From the IMG/VR virus record IMGVR_UViG_3300008448_000318, positions 1 to 34,961 of that record: a DNA stretch of 34,961 nucleotides; one strand, given 5' to 3'. Position 1 is the first letter of the stretch; each line of letters starts with the position of its first letter. This document shows positions 6,203-13,412 of the stretch, in pieces. The stretch comes from a virus. Position numbers and translations under genes: made by a program. The notes below the pieces were generated by a model. It was not told the origin of the DNA and ran no database searches. It saw nothing but the letters and a program-made list of their open reading frames with translations.

Positions 6203-6439
6203 TTAAAATCCTTTTGGGGTTGACTTGGTAGTTTTATCCTTCATTGCGTCATAAGTATGCGAGTAGCTAAATTTAAATGTGCTGTTATCCATTAAAAAGA
6301 AAGCTGTTTTAAAACTTTCAATTTGAACGGCTAGATATTCAGTTTCTGAAAATACCGCTGGAATAACAGTGCTAACTTTCAAGCCTAAAACTTGCGCTTT
6401 GTACTTAATTTCGGCACCTGTGTAAATTGCATTTTTCAT
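6203..6439 (-). CDS. Hypothetical protein, 78 aa (first early gene)
   Basis: Beta-rich protein (IYTGAEIKYKAQVLGLKVST, EYLAVQIESFKTAFFLMD) with a basic, Thr/Ser-rich C terminus (KDKTTKSTPKGF). No family recognised. It is the first gene of the leftward arm, with a leader of roughly 80 nt from the promoter at 6524-6553, so it is probably made immediately after infection. Confidence 0.65.
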   Translation of the reverse strand: MKNAIYTGAEIKYKAQVLGLKVSTVIPAVFSETEYLAVQIESFKTAFFLMDNSTFKFSYSHTYDAMKDKTTKSTPKGF

Positions 6440-6523
6440 ATTCTTGTTTGTTTAAAGTTGTACTATTTTTAGTTAAAGTTGAATTTTACCGCTTTTTGAG
6501 CCCGTTTGGCTGCTTTCGATACC

Positions 6524-6553
6524 CAAACATACAAAGGTTTGTATTAAATGCAA
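6524..6553 (-). promoter_or_regulatory. Early leftward promoter, Bacteroidota type
   Basis: On the minus strand TTG (6551-6553), 19 bases, then TATGTTTG (6524-6531). This is an exact match to the Bacteroidota primary sigma pattern TTG-N19-TAnnTTTG. It would drive the early arm from 6439 downward. Confidence 0.7.
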
Positions 6554-6598
6554 GGGAATTATTCAATAATTATTTATTTATTATCTATCTAAATAACC

Positions 6599-6606
6599 TA
6601 GTTTTG
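6599..6606 (+). promoter_or_regulatory. Possible rightward -7 box (TAGTTTTG)
   Basis: A TAnnTTTG match 30 bp before the small terminase ATG, in the divergent gap 6440-6636. No TTG is seen at the usual distance upstream, so this is tentative. Confidence 0.35.
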
Positions 6607-6636
6607 GTTAACCATATTTTTCCAAAATTAGTTAGC

Positions 6637-7020
6637 ATGACAATTAAAAAGGATAACAGAGGCGGACCTAGGCCGAATTCAGGTCGACCTCCGAAAATCA
6701 AAGAAATAAAGCTAATTGAACAAATGGACGCTATAGCCGTACCTTCTGAAATATGGGAAGCTTTGCTATTTAAAATTAAACAAGGCGACACACAGGCGAT
6801 TAAACTTTGGCTATCTTACCGCCTAGGTTTACCGAAGCAACAAATTGATATTACCAGCAACGGCGAAAATATAGCGCCTCCGATAAGCTGGTTAACAAAG
6901 GAAATAGAGTTTAAAGAAGCGGAGGAAATAGACTTCGAAGCGGTACCCGTAGACCTCCATGGCCTGAAGGCGTTGGCTATCCATGGCCTAGAAACCCCTG
7001 ATAATGAGGGGGATATATGA
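6637..7020 (+). CDS. terS: Terminase small subunit
   Basis: A 127-aa protein starting MTIKKDNRGGPRPNSGRPPK. The basic Gly/Pro/Arg arm is typical of small terminase subunits of Bacteroidota phages. A helical region follows (IEQMDAIAVPSEIWEALLFK, then IKQGDTQAIKLWLSYRLGLP) and then an acidic C-terminal tail. It would recognise the packaging site and load the large subunit. The ATG at 6637 was chosen; an in-frame extension to 6427 crosses the divergent promoter region and looks non-coding. It lies immediately before the terL leader with its direct repeats. Confidence 0.8.
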   Translation: MTIKKDNRGGPRPNSGRPPKIKEIKLIEQMDAIAVPSEIWEALLFKIKQGDTQAIKLWLSYRLGLPKQQIDITSNGENIAPPISWLTKEIEFKEAEEIDFEAVPVDLHGLKALAIHGLETPDNEGDI

Positions 7021-7204
7021 AACAATATGCAACAAAGAAGGGGGGGGGTATACTTTCGAGTGTAGCCAAACCAGGGGGAAAACCCAAATGGTGAAAATTC
7101 AGATATTCAAAAAAAGGGGTACCCCTTATCCTGAGTGTACAGGAATGAAACGGAAAATCAAAATGGTGAAAATTCAGATATTCAATGATTCAGCTCTTAC
7201 CTGA
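7004..7204 (+). CDS. Doubtful ORF across the terS-terL gap, 66 aa
   Basis: An open frame from the ATG at 7004 covers the whole gap and runs 20 bases into terL. The peptide MVKIQIF appears twice because the DNA carries a 25-bp exact direct repeat. A run of nine G also lies inside. The repeats more likely reflect a DNA site than a protein. Confidence 0.25.
   Translation: MRGIYETICNKEGGGYTFECSQTRGKTQMVKIQIFKKRGTPYPECTGMKRKIKMVKIQIFNDSALT
7086..7185 (+). repeat. Exact 25-bp direct repeats upstream of terL
   Basis: 7086-7110 is repeated exactly at 7161-7185, 75 bp apart; the unit begins AAATGGTGAAAATTCAGATA. The second copy ends at the first base of the terL start codon. A nine-G run is at 7040-7048. 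Repeats next to the terminase genes are typical of pac/cos recognition regions. Confidence 0.75.
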
Positions 7205-8420
7205 CTACAAGCCTTTATTCTATGAGAATCCTGAGACTAGGTACTACTTGATTACGGGTGGTCGTGGTTCGGGTAAGTCATGGACATTGGCCTTGTTTCT
7301 CTTGAACTTGACTTATGAGAAGGGTCATGTGATATTGTTTACTAGATGGACCTTGGTGTCTGCGTTTATTTCGATTATCCCTGAGTTTATTGATAAGATT
7401 GAGATAATGGGTAAAGAGGCGGATTTTGAGATTACTCAGACGGAGATTATCAATAAGCGGACTGGGTCAAAGATATTGTTTAGGGGTATTAAGACGAATC
7501 ATGGTACTGCGACTGCGAACTTGAAGTCGATTGCCAATGTGACGACATGGGTATTGGATGAGGCTGAAGAATTGGGTGATGAGGATGTGTTTGATAAGAT
7601 TGATTTGAGTATCAGGGCTAAGGATAGGCCGAACAGGGTAATCTTGGTGATGAACCCTAGTTTCAAGAGTCATTGGATATATAAGCAGTTTGTTAGGGAT
7701 AAGAGAAGTGATACTACTTATATCCACACGACATACTTGGATAATAAGCAGAACTTGAGTGAGTCGTTTGTGAAGGCTGCTGAGAAGTCGAAGTTGGAGA
7801 ATCCTCACAGGTATGCTCACTTGTTCTTGGGGGTGTGGTTGGATGACAAGGATGGATTGCTGTGGAACAGGGAGATTATTAAGAAGGCTAGGTTGGCAGA
7901 GGCACCGAACCTGCATAGGATTGTGGTGGCGTTAGACCCTGCGGTGACTGCGAACATGGATAGTGATGAGACAGGTATCATCGTGTGTGGTAAGGACAGG
8001 GATGGGAATGCGTATGTGTTGGAGGACTTGAGTGGGAAGTACTCACCGAATCATTGGAGTAAGATTGCTAACGATGCTGCGTTCAGGTGGAATGCGGATT
8101 GTATTGTGGCGGAGAAGAACCAGGGTGGAGACATGGTGGAGGCTGTGTTGAAGAGTCAGGGTGTTGGCACGAGGGTGAAGTTGGTGTCGGCTACGAAGGG
8201 GAAGTATGTGCGAGCGGAGCCTGTGTACTCGTTGTATGAGCAGGGGAAGGTGTACCACGTAGGGTCGTTCCCTGCGTTAGAGAATCAGATGGTGAGCTTC
8301 GATCCTGAGCGAGGGAAGTCACCCGATAGAGTGGATGCGTTGGTGTGGGGATTGACTGAGTTGATGGTGAAAAAGAAGGGTGAGGGGTTTGTGCTGATAA
8401 GGGGGAAATTATTTAGGTAA
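7185..8420 (+). CDS. terL: Terminase large subunit
   Basis: A 411-aa DNA packaging motor. The ATPase domain has Walker A GGRGSGKS (about residues 25-32) and Walker B WVLDEAEEL (about 121-129). The nuclease domain (about 240-400) has the RNase H-like acidic residues in VVALDPAVTAN (Asp near 248) and the conserved end DPERGKSPDRVDALVWGL. It cuts concatemers and pumps DNA into the prohead through the portal. The length is typical. Base composition is notable: it is much richer in G (many TTG, GTG and AGG codons) than terS or the tail genes, suggesting a different origin for this segment. Confidence 0.95.
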   Translation: MIQLLPDYKPLFYENPETRYYLITGGRGSGKSWTLALFLLNLTYEKGHVILFTRWTLVSAFISIIPEFIDKIEIMGKEADFEITQTEIINKRTGSKILFRGIKTNHGTATANLKSIANVTTWVLDEAEELGDEDVFDKIDLSIRAKDRPNRVILVMNPSFKSHWIYKQFVRDKRSDTTYIHTTYLDNKQNLSESFVKAAEKSKLENPHRYAHLFLGVWLDDKDGLLWNREIIKKARLAEAPNLHRIVVALDPAVTANMDSDETGIIVCGKDRDGNAYVLEDLSGKYSPNHWSKIANDAAFRWNADCIVAEKNQGGDMVEAVLKSQGVGTRVKLVSATKGKYVRAEPVYSLYEQGKVYHVGSFPALENQMVSFDPERGKSPDRVDALVWGLTELMVKKKGEGFVLIRGKLFR

Positions 8421-8426
8421 AATTTG

Positions 8427-8434
8427 TACTTTTA
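8427..8434 (+). promoter_or_regulatory. -7-like box TACTTTTA before portal
   Basis: Matches TAnnTTT[G/A], 18 bases before the portal ATG, in the 32-bp gap after terL. No clear upstream TTG. Confidence 0.3.
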
Positions 8435-8452
8435 CAAATAAAATAGAAATAG

Positions 8453-9847
8453 ATGAATCTTCTCAAGGCATTTAGAACTAAGGAGCTAGGCTTACCACAG
8501 GCGTTGCAATGGCAGTATATAAAGGGGGTTTGGATGCCTTACGATGCAAAAGACAGCATATTTATAGATAAGGCGTATAAGAGTATCCCTGTAGTACAGT
8601 CTGTGGTTTCTAAGATTGTAGAGAAGTCTGCTGATGCTCCTGTGATGTTGTATAAGGTCAAGGACAAGCGATTTGCAGAGAAGTACTTTGCTAAGAAGAA
8701 GTACTTGAAGAACAAGGAGAATGCTACGGAGTTAGCTAAGTTAAGAGTTAAGGCGTTTGAATCTATTGAGCAGCATCCGTTCTTGGAGCTGATGGATAAG
8801 CCGAACCCGACTAGCACAGGCAGACAGCTGAGAGAAGAGGTTGCAGGGTATCTGTTGATTACAGGGAATGCGATTGTGTATGCGAGCGTGCCTGGGGTTG
8901 GATTACGAGCTAAGCAGCCTGTAGAGTTGTGGAGTGTGCCGAGTCCGACTGTGAAGCCTGTAATGTCAGGAGAAAGAACACAGCCGTTGGCAGGGTATGC
9001 GATTACATATAACTTTGAGAATATCATCCCTAGAGAGCAGATAGCACATTTTAAGTACTTTAACCCTGTTTCTGAGTGGCAAGGATACGAGAGTACGTTC
9101 TGGGGGTTGAGTCCACTAAGAAGTAGCTTGAATGTAATTTCTCAAAAGAGATTTGCAGATGTAGCTCAAGGGTCGTTGTTTGCTAACATGGGTCCTAGTG
9201 GTATTGTTAGTGGTAACGCTAGACACGCAGATCAGTCAGAGTTGACTGCCGAGCAGGCTGTAGCGATTAACGATTCGTTCAGACAGAACCACATGGGTGC
9301 TCATAATGCAGGAGACATTGTTGTGACTCCTAGTGACCTGAAGTGGGTGCAGATAGGCTTGAGTCCTGTGGACATGGGAATCTTGGACTTTAATCAGGAC
9401 TTGGAGAGACAGATTGCAAATATCTACGGATACCCATCTCAGTTGTTGACTCCGCAGGGAACATTGGCAAATAGTGAGACAGGTGACACTAGAGTTGTGA
9501 CTAACTGCGTATTGCCATTGTTGAGAAAGATGGATGATGTGTGGACTAAGATGGCTAGAGAATGGTATAATGACAACACCTTGGTTGTGATGTCAGACAC
9601 TGACGTTTATCCTGAATTGGAAGGTGATAAGAAGGAGTTGGTACATTGGATGCGTCAGGCAATGGTATTCAGTCAGGATGAGATTAGAGAAGCTCTAGGA
9701 TATGGAACATTGGTAGATGAGACTCAGGTGTTGGTACCTACGAACTATATGCCGTTGAGTGATATGCGAGGAACTGATTTAGAAACAGAAAACATAGACA
9801 GAATAGACACGGAAGATGAAGACGAAGATATTGACCAAGAACTTTGA
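8453..9847 (+). CDS. Portal protein (HK97 family)
   Basis: A 464-aa portal. Typical landmarks are IPVVQSVVSKIVEKSADAPV (about 45-65), LMDKPNPTSTGRQLREEVAG with LLITGNAIVYA (about 115-145), HFKYFNPVSEWQGYESTFWG with LSPLRSSLNV, and the crown region after IANIYGYPSQLL. The C terminus is strongly acidic (Glu/Asp repeats). It forms the dodecameric DNA gate, the platform for terminase and the connector. It precedes an inserted modification cassette rather than the protease, which usually follows directly. Confidence 0.93.
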   Translation: MNLLKAFRTKELGLPQALQWQYIKGVWMPYDAKDSIFIDKAYKSIPVVQSVVSKIVEKSADAPVMLYKVKDKRFAEKYFAKKKYLKNKENATELAKLRVKAFESIEQHPFLELMDKPNPTSTGRQLREEVAGYLLITGNAIVYASVPGVGLRAKQPVELWSVPSPTVKPVMSGERTQPLAGYAITYNFENIIPREQIAHFKYFNPVSEWQGYESTFWGLSPLRSSLNVISQKRFADVAQGSLFANMGPSGIVSGNARHADQSELTAEQAVAINDSFRQNHMGAHNAGDIVVTPSDLKWVQIGLSPVDMGILDFNQDLERQIANIYGYPSQLLTPQGTLANSETGDTRVVTNCVLPLLRKMDDVWTKMAREWYNDNTLVVMSDTDVYPELEGDKKELVHWMRQAMVFSQDEIREALGYGTLVDETQVLVPTNYMPLSDMRGTDLETENIDRIDTEDEDEDIDQEL

Positions 9848-10004
9848 TCCTCTAAATGGGAAGATAACAGTTAAGGCTCAAAGGTTGACAGACGAATACA
9901 GCTGTTGGTGCAAGGCTCAGGACTATACGTTTGAGTTTGAAGAAGGAATCGGTAAGAAGGAAATAATAGAGCAGACTATAAAGCTGCTATCTATGATGCC
10001 ATGA
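9816..10004 (+). CDS. Hypothetical protein, 62 aa
   Basis: It starts within the last codons of the portal gene (32-base overlap) and overlaps the methyltransferase start by 4 bases. KITVKAQRLTDEYSCWCKAQ with DYTFEFEE suggests a small beta-rich protein with two close cysteines (CWC). No family recognised. Position links it to the portal/modification segment. Confidence 0.55.
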   Translation: MKTKILTKNFDPLNGKITVKAQRLTDEYSCWCKAQDYTFEFEEGIGKKEIIEQTIKLLSMMP

Positions 10005-10534
10005 TAATAACGGAAGAAGAGTTTCTAAGAGCAGAGGTCGAGGATATGAACTTGACTATGCATAATGTAGCGTTTGTAAACCTAGCTACTAGTGTTGCGG
10101 AGTACTGCAAGAAGTTTAACGCAGAGAATGTAATTGACTACGGATGTGGCACAGGAGTTTATTCTGAGGTAATGCGTCAGCATGGATATGATATTATGGC
10201 CTTGGATGTGTTTAAGAGTCACAGGGACTACTGCAAGAAGGAATATCCTGAGTTAAAGGTGATTGCTAGACCAAAGGTTGCTGACTTGATGTTGTTTATT
10301 GAGGTTGCAGAACACATGACTGATGATGAGATTTTTAAGGCTGTGGATTTTATAGAGCCACGATTGATAGTATTCAGTTCTACTCCTCATAAAACGCCAA
10401 ATGATGAGGCATGGGGACACATTAACATTAAGGATGAACCAGAGTGGATTGAGTTTTGGAATGGTCTAGGGTATAAATTACTAGAGAAGCCACAAACACC
10501 TACAGGATGGACTCTGATGCTAGAAAAAATTTAA
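10001..10534 (+). CDS. Class I SAM-dependent methyltransferase
   Basis: A 177-aa Rossmann methyltransferase. Motif I is VIDYGCGTGVYS (about 44-55), the acidic motif II is IMALDV (Asp 69), and a motif IV-like loop is LMLFIEVAEHM. The C-terminal strands end in WTLMLEKI. The E-V-x-E-H loop resembles small-molecule or sugar methyltransferases of the UbiG/TylF-like type rather than DNA methylases (no DPPY or NPPY). Two glycosyltransferase-like genes follow with overlapping starts, so its substrate is probably a glycan or its lipid/protein carrier. The substrate is inferred. Confidence 0.85.
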   Translation: MIITEEEFLRAEVEDMNLTMHNVAFVNLATSVAEYCKKFNAENVIDYGCGTGVYSEVMRQHGYDIMALDVFKSHRDYCKKEYPELKVIARPKVADLMLFIEVAEHMTDDEIFKAVDFIEPRLIVFSSTPHKTPNDEAWGHINIKDEPEWIEFWNGLGYKLLEKPQTPTGWTLMLEKI

Positions 10535-11154
10535 TCTATTTCATCTACTACAATGGTAAGCTAGGACATTACCATGTATTGAATCTAAAGCTCTTAGAGG
10601 TTTATTGGAAGGTCTTTGATGGTCAAAGGATTGTCAAGATAGCAGTAGATGGTAACTATAGTTTGGCACCTATTGTGGATATGTTGCCTAAAGATTGCGA
10701 GTATCGAGTTGTGAGAAATATCAGCACAACAGGAGAAGCATACCACTTCTTAGAATCTTTGGTAGAAATAGATTCAGGCATGACATTCTATGGTCATTGC
10801 AAAGGTGTTACACGGCCGATGTGGCGTGGATTAGACACATGGATTACTCACTTGTATAGAAAGAATTTAGATAATGTTCCTACGCTTGGCGATAAGATAT
10901 TTGCAGGTGTGCTTGGTAAGCTGTTGCCTTGTCCTCCTTATGTACCTGAAAGTTTCCACTATAGTGGATCGTTTTATTGGATGGATACAAAGAAGGTTAA
11001 GAGTAGGCTAAAGAAATTTACTTTGGACAAGTATTTAACTGAAAGATTCCCTGCAATAATTGCAAACAAGGAGGAATGTATCTTTGGATATGGCACTACT
11101 GACAAGAACTTAAATTTCTACGATGAGAGAACATGGAGAGAAATAAGAAGGTAG
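10507..11154 (+). CDS. Glycosyltransferase-like protein, 215 aa
   Basis: Landmarks: LIYFIYYNGKLGHYHVLNLK at the N terminus, FYGHCKGVTRPMW (about 94-106), FHYSGSFYWMDTKKV (about 147-161) and an acidic ECIFGYGT segment near the end. The H-x-KG-V/T...W and S/N-GSFYW patterns are seen in bacterial and phage proteins annotated as glycosyltransferase-like. There is no signal peptide, so it acts in the cytoplasm. It overlaps the methyltransferase by 28 bases and the next transferase by 22 bases. The donor sugar is unknown. Confidence 0.65.
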   Translation: MDSDARKNLIYFIYYNGKLGHYHVLNLKLLEVYWKVFDGQRIVKIAVDGNYSLAPIVDMLPKDCEYRVVRNISTTGEAYHFLESLVEIDSGMTFYGHCKGVTRPMWRGLDTWITHLYRKNLDNVPTLGDKIFAGVLGKLLPCPPYVPESFHYSGSFYWMDTKKVKSRLKKFTLDKYLTERFPAIIANKEECIFGYGTTDKNLNFYDERTWREIRR

Positions 11155-12323
11155 TATATACTGTACTTCTAGGAGGATATGATGAGATAAGTCCTGCTCC
11201 TAAGTTTGAGGGGTGGGACTTTGTGGTATTTACCGATGATTTAAAGTTGAATGTTGATGGGTGGAATATATGCTATGTAGAAGGCGGTAAAGATTTACAT
11301 AAGGAATCTAGGAAGTATAAGTTCTTATCTCATGTGTATCTAAGTGAATACGATTTGGTCTGCTACATTGATGGGAATGTTAAGCTGATAGCAGAGCCTC
11401 CTAGTAATCCGATATGGTTTACCCATAGAATGCACAATAGTGTTTATCAGTATGCCATGACTAGGTCTATTGATTTAGACATGGTTAAAAGGCAGATCAG
11501 GTACTACATGGAGTTAAGATTCAGCGACAAGGGAGGATTGTATCACAACAATTTCTTTGTGCGTTCGAATCGCAACGATGTGCAGAATAAGTTGATGGAG
11601 AAGGTGTGGGATATTGTTAACGAGCATACTGCTGTTGATGAGTTAGCAGTTCCGTTTGCTATGTGGGTTACGCAGTCACGGATGGAGAACATTCAGCATC
11701 AGTCATTGCAGAGTCGATACATTAAGGTTAAGGCACATAAGAAGCAGCTTGAGGACAAGAAGAATGTAAATGTGCATCACATCACCCCTGGGAGATCAGA
11801 CAAGAACATTGGAAAGGCTATAAACGATATAATCGAAACGCTACCTGAGAACGATTGGATTTGTCTTAGGGACATTGACACGCTACCGATGTATCACGAG
11901 AAGATTTATCAGCAATGTGAGGACATAGCTAGAGCAGGAGAGTTTGATCTAGTGGGTTGTATGACTAACCGATTGGGATTGCACTATCAGCTAGTAGGAG
12001 GAAGGAAGAGCAACGATTCTAATATATTAAATCACAGAAAGATTGCTGTGGAGCTATATAACAAGCATGGAATCGAGATTATGCCGATACAGCAGGTGAT
12101 TGGTGGATTGTTTATGTTGTTTCCTAAGAGTATGTGGAGGCAAGTTGGTGGATTCCCTGAGGGAGGTATTCAGATACAAGGGCATTTCTTTGACTACCAC
12201 TTCTGCAAGAAAGTTATGCAACACAGATTAAGGATTGGTATCGCTAAAGGTATATACTTGTTTCACTACTATAGGTTTGAGCATGGAGAGGATACAAGGA
12301 AGGCAATTAGTCATCTTCTATGA
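11133..12323 (+). CDS. Two-domain glycosyltransferase, 396 aa
   Basis: Residues 1-205 resemble the DUF616/TOD1-like glycosyltransferase domain: VVYTVLLGGYDEI, WDFVVFTDD, LVCYIDGNVKL, then LYHNNFFVR. Residues 215-396 resemble a GT2/GT-A domain: the Rossmann-like segment HHITPGRSDKNIGKAI, a DxD in CLRDIDTLP (Asp247, Asp249), IGGLFMLFPKSMWRQVGGF and a terminal HYYRFEHG. The two domains may add two sugars in sequence. It is the last gene of the cassette, placed before the protease. The likely target is a virion protein, given its position in the late operon, but a host glycan cannot be excluded. Confidence 0.8.
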   Translation: MERNKKVVYTVLLGGYDEISPAPKFEGWDFVVFTDDLKLNVDGWNICYVEGGKDLHKESRKYKFLSHVYLSEYDLVCYIDGNVKLIAEPPSNPIWFTHRMHNSVYQYAMTRSIDLDMVKRQIRYYMELRFSDKGGLYHNNFFVRSNRNDVQNKLMEKVWDIVNEHTAVDELAVPFAMWVTQSRMENIQHQSLQSRYIKVKAHKKQLEDKKNVNVHHITPGRSDKNIGKAINDIIETLPENDWICLRDIDTLPMYHEKIYQQCEDIARAGEFDLVGCMTNRLGLHYQLVGGRKSNDSNILNHRKIAVELYNKHGIEIMPIQQVIGGLFMLFPKSMWRQVGGFPEGGIQIQGHFFDYHFCKKVMQHRLRIGIAKGIYLFHYYRFEHGEDTRKAISHLL

Positions 12324-12348
12324 GTTTGTTACTTTAATAGTTTTTTTC

Positions 12349-12356
12349 AATCTTTG
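12349..12356 (+). promoter_or_regulatory. -7-like box AATCTTTG before protease
   Basis: Three bases before the protease ATG. A TTTG at 12325-12328 lies 20 bases upstream, close to promoter spacing. Confidence 0.4.
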
Positions 12357-12359
12357 TGT

Positions 12360-13412
12360 ATGGAATTAATTAGCATAAAAAACGCTGACAGCTATTCAGA
12401 CTATCCTGAAGCAGTTAGAAACAATGCAAAAAGAGTTCTGAAGTTTGTTGAAGAGAATGGCTGGGGACCATGCGGAACTGATGTAGGAAAGCAGAGAGCC
12501 AACCAACTAGCTAAAGGAGAAGCCCTTAGCGTAGATACAATAAAAAGGATGTACAGCTATCTAAGTAGACATGAAGTTGATTTAGATGCTTCAACTTCTT
12601 ACGAGGATGGATGCGGTCTTTTGATGTACGATGCCTGGGGAGGAAAAGCTGCTCTATCATGGAGTAGAAGTAAACTAAGAGAATTAGGAGAAATAAAAGA
12701 ACAGAACGCAAATATGCTTACTAAAGGATTAAATCAAGGCTTTCAAGATGCAGACATGAAGCAAGGTATTGTTTCAGGTTACTTTGCAATGTTCGGAAAT
12801 AAAGACCTAGATGGTGATGTCATCGAAAGAGGTGCATTCACTAAGACTATCATGGAGCGTGGACCTCAAGGCAAGAAACTTATTAAGTACTTGCTAGACC
12901 ATGATTCTAAGAAATCTGTAGCTCTTATTACTAACCTAGACGAGGATATGAAGGGCTTGAGATATGAGGCTAAGATTGGCACTCATGCTCTTGGAGTTGA
13001 CTTCATGAAGATGGTAGAATCAGGGCTTATTAACCAACATAGCTTTGGATTCTCTGTGCCAAAGGACAAGCAGTACTTTGACCAGAGCAGAAAGGCAAAT
13101 GTTATTAAAGAAGTAATTATGTTTGAAGGATCAGCAGTACAATTTCTAGGAGCTAATCCTGAGACTACATATATCGACCTAAAGTCAGAGTCTGACGCAT
13201 TCGAGTACCTAGAGAAACTTGAGAAGTTTGTAAGAACTTCAGATGCTACTGATGAGACTTTGGCAAAACTAGAAGAAAGACTTAAATCACTTTATGAGAC
13301 TATGAAGCCAGCACCTGCTACTTCAGAGGAGGATGAAGCCGAAATAGAAGCACAATTAATTATCGAATCACTTAAATCTACATTTAGAAATCATGGCAGA
13401 ATTGCAAATTAA
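12360..13412 (+). CDS. HK97-type prohead protease with N-terminal helical domain
   Basis: 350 aa. Residues about 10-115 form an accessory domain (PEAVRNNAKRVLKFVEENGW, LSVDTIKRMYSYLSRHEVD, WGGKAALSWSR) found fused to some phage head proteins. Residues about 125-270 are the S78 protease: VSGYFAMFGNKDLDGDVIER, the catalytic-His region LLDHDSKK, and the Ser region QHSFGFSVP. The C-terminal region is acidic, as in scaffold-type tails. It matures the capsid and degrades the delta domain. The ATG at 12360 is preferred over an in-frame TTG two codons earlier. It overlaps the capsid gene by 20 bases. Confidence 0.9.
   Translation: MELISIKNADSYSDYPEAVRNNAKRVLKFVEENGWGPCGTDVGKQRANQLAKGEALSVDTIKRMYSYLSRHEVDLDASTSYEDGCGLLMYDAWGGKAALSWSRSKLRELGEIKEQNANMLTKGLNQGFQDADMKQGIVSGYFAMFGNKDLDGDVIERGAFTKTIMERGPQGKKLIKYLLDHDSKKSVALITNLDEDMKGLRYEAKIGTHALGVDFMKMVESGLINQHSFGFSVPKDKQYFDQSRKANVIKEVIMFEGSAVQFLGANPETTYIDLKSESDAFEYLEKLEKFVRTSDATDETLAKLEERLKSLYETMKPAPATSEEDEAEIEAQLIIESLKSTFRNHGRIAN
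13379..13386 (+). promoter_or_regulatory. -7-like box TACATTTA before capsid gene
   Basis: Six bases before the capsid ATG, inside the protease 3' end. It could provide the strong extra transcription expected for the capsid. Confidence 0.35.

Noticed and set aside
6427-6636. N-terminal extension of small terminase
   Set aside because: It would cross the divergent promoter region and the early gene start; hydrophobic, low-information translation before the basic GRPPK arm.
7017-7094. 25-codon frame starting in the terS stop (ATGA)
   Set aside because: Very short, depends on a nine-G run being exact, and lies over the repeat region; too weak to call.
7467-7916. Antisense 149-codon frame in terL
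   Set aside because: A shadow of the terL codon pattern; no start signal and Leu/Ser/Gln-rich low-information translation.
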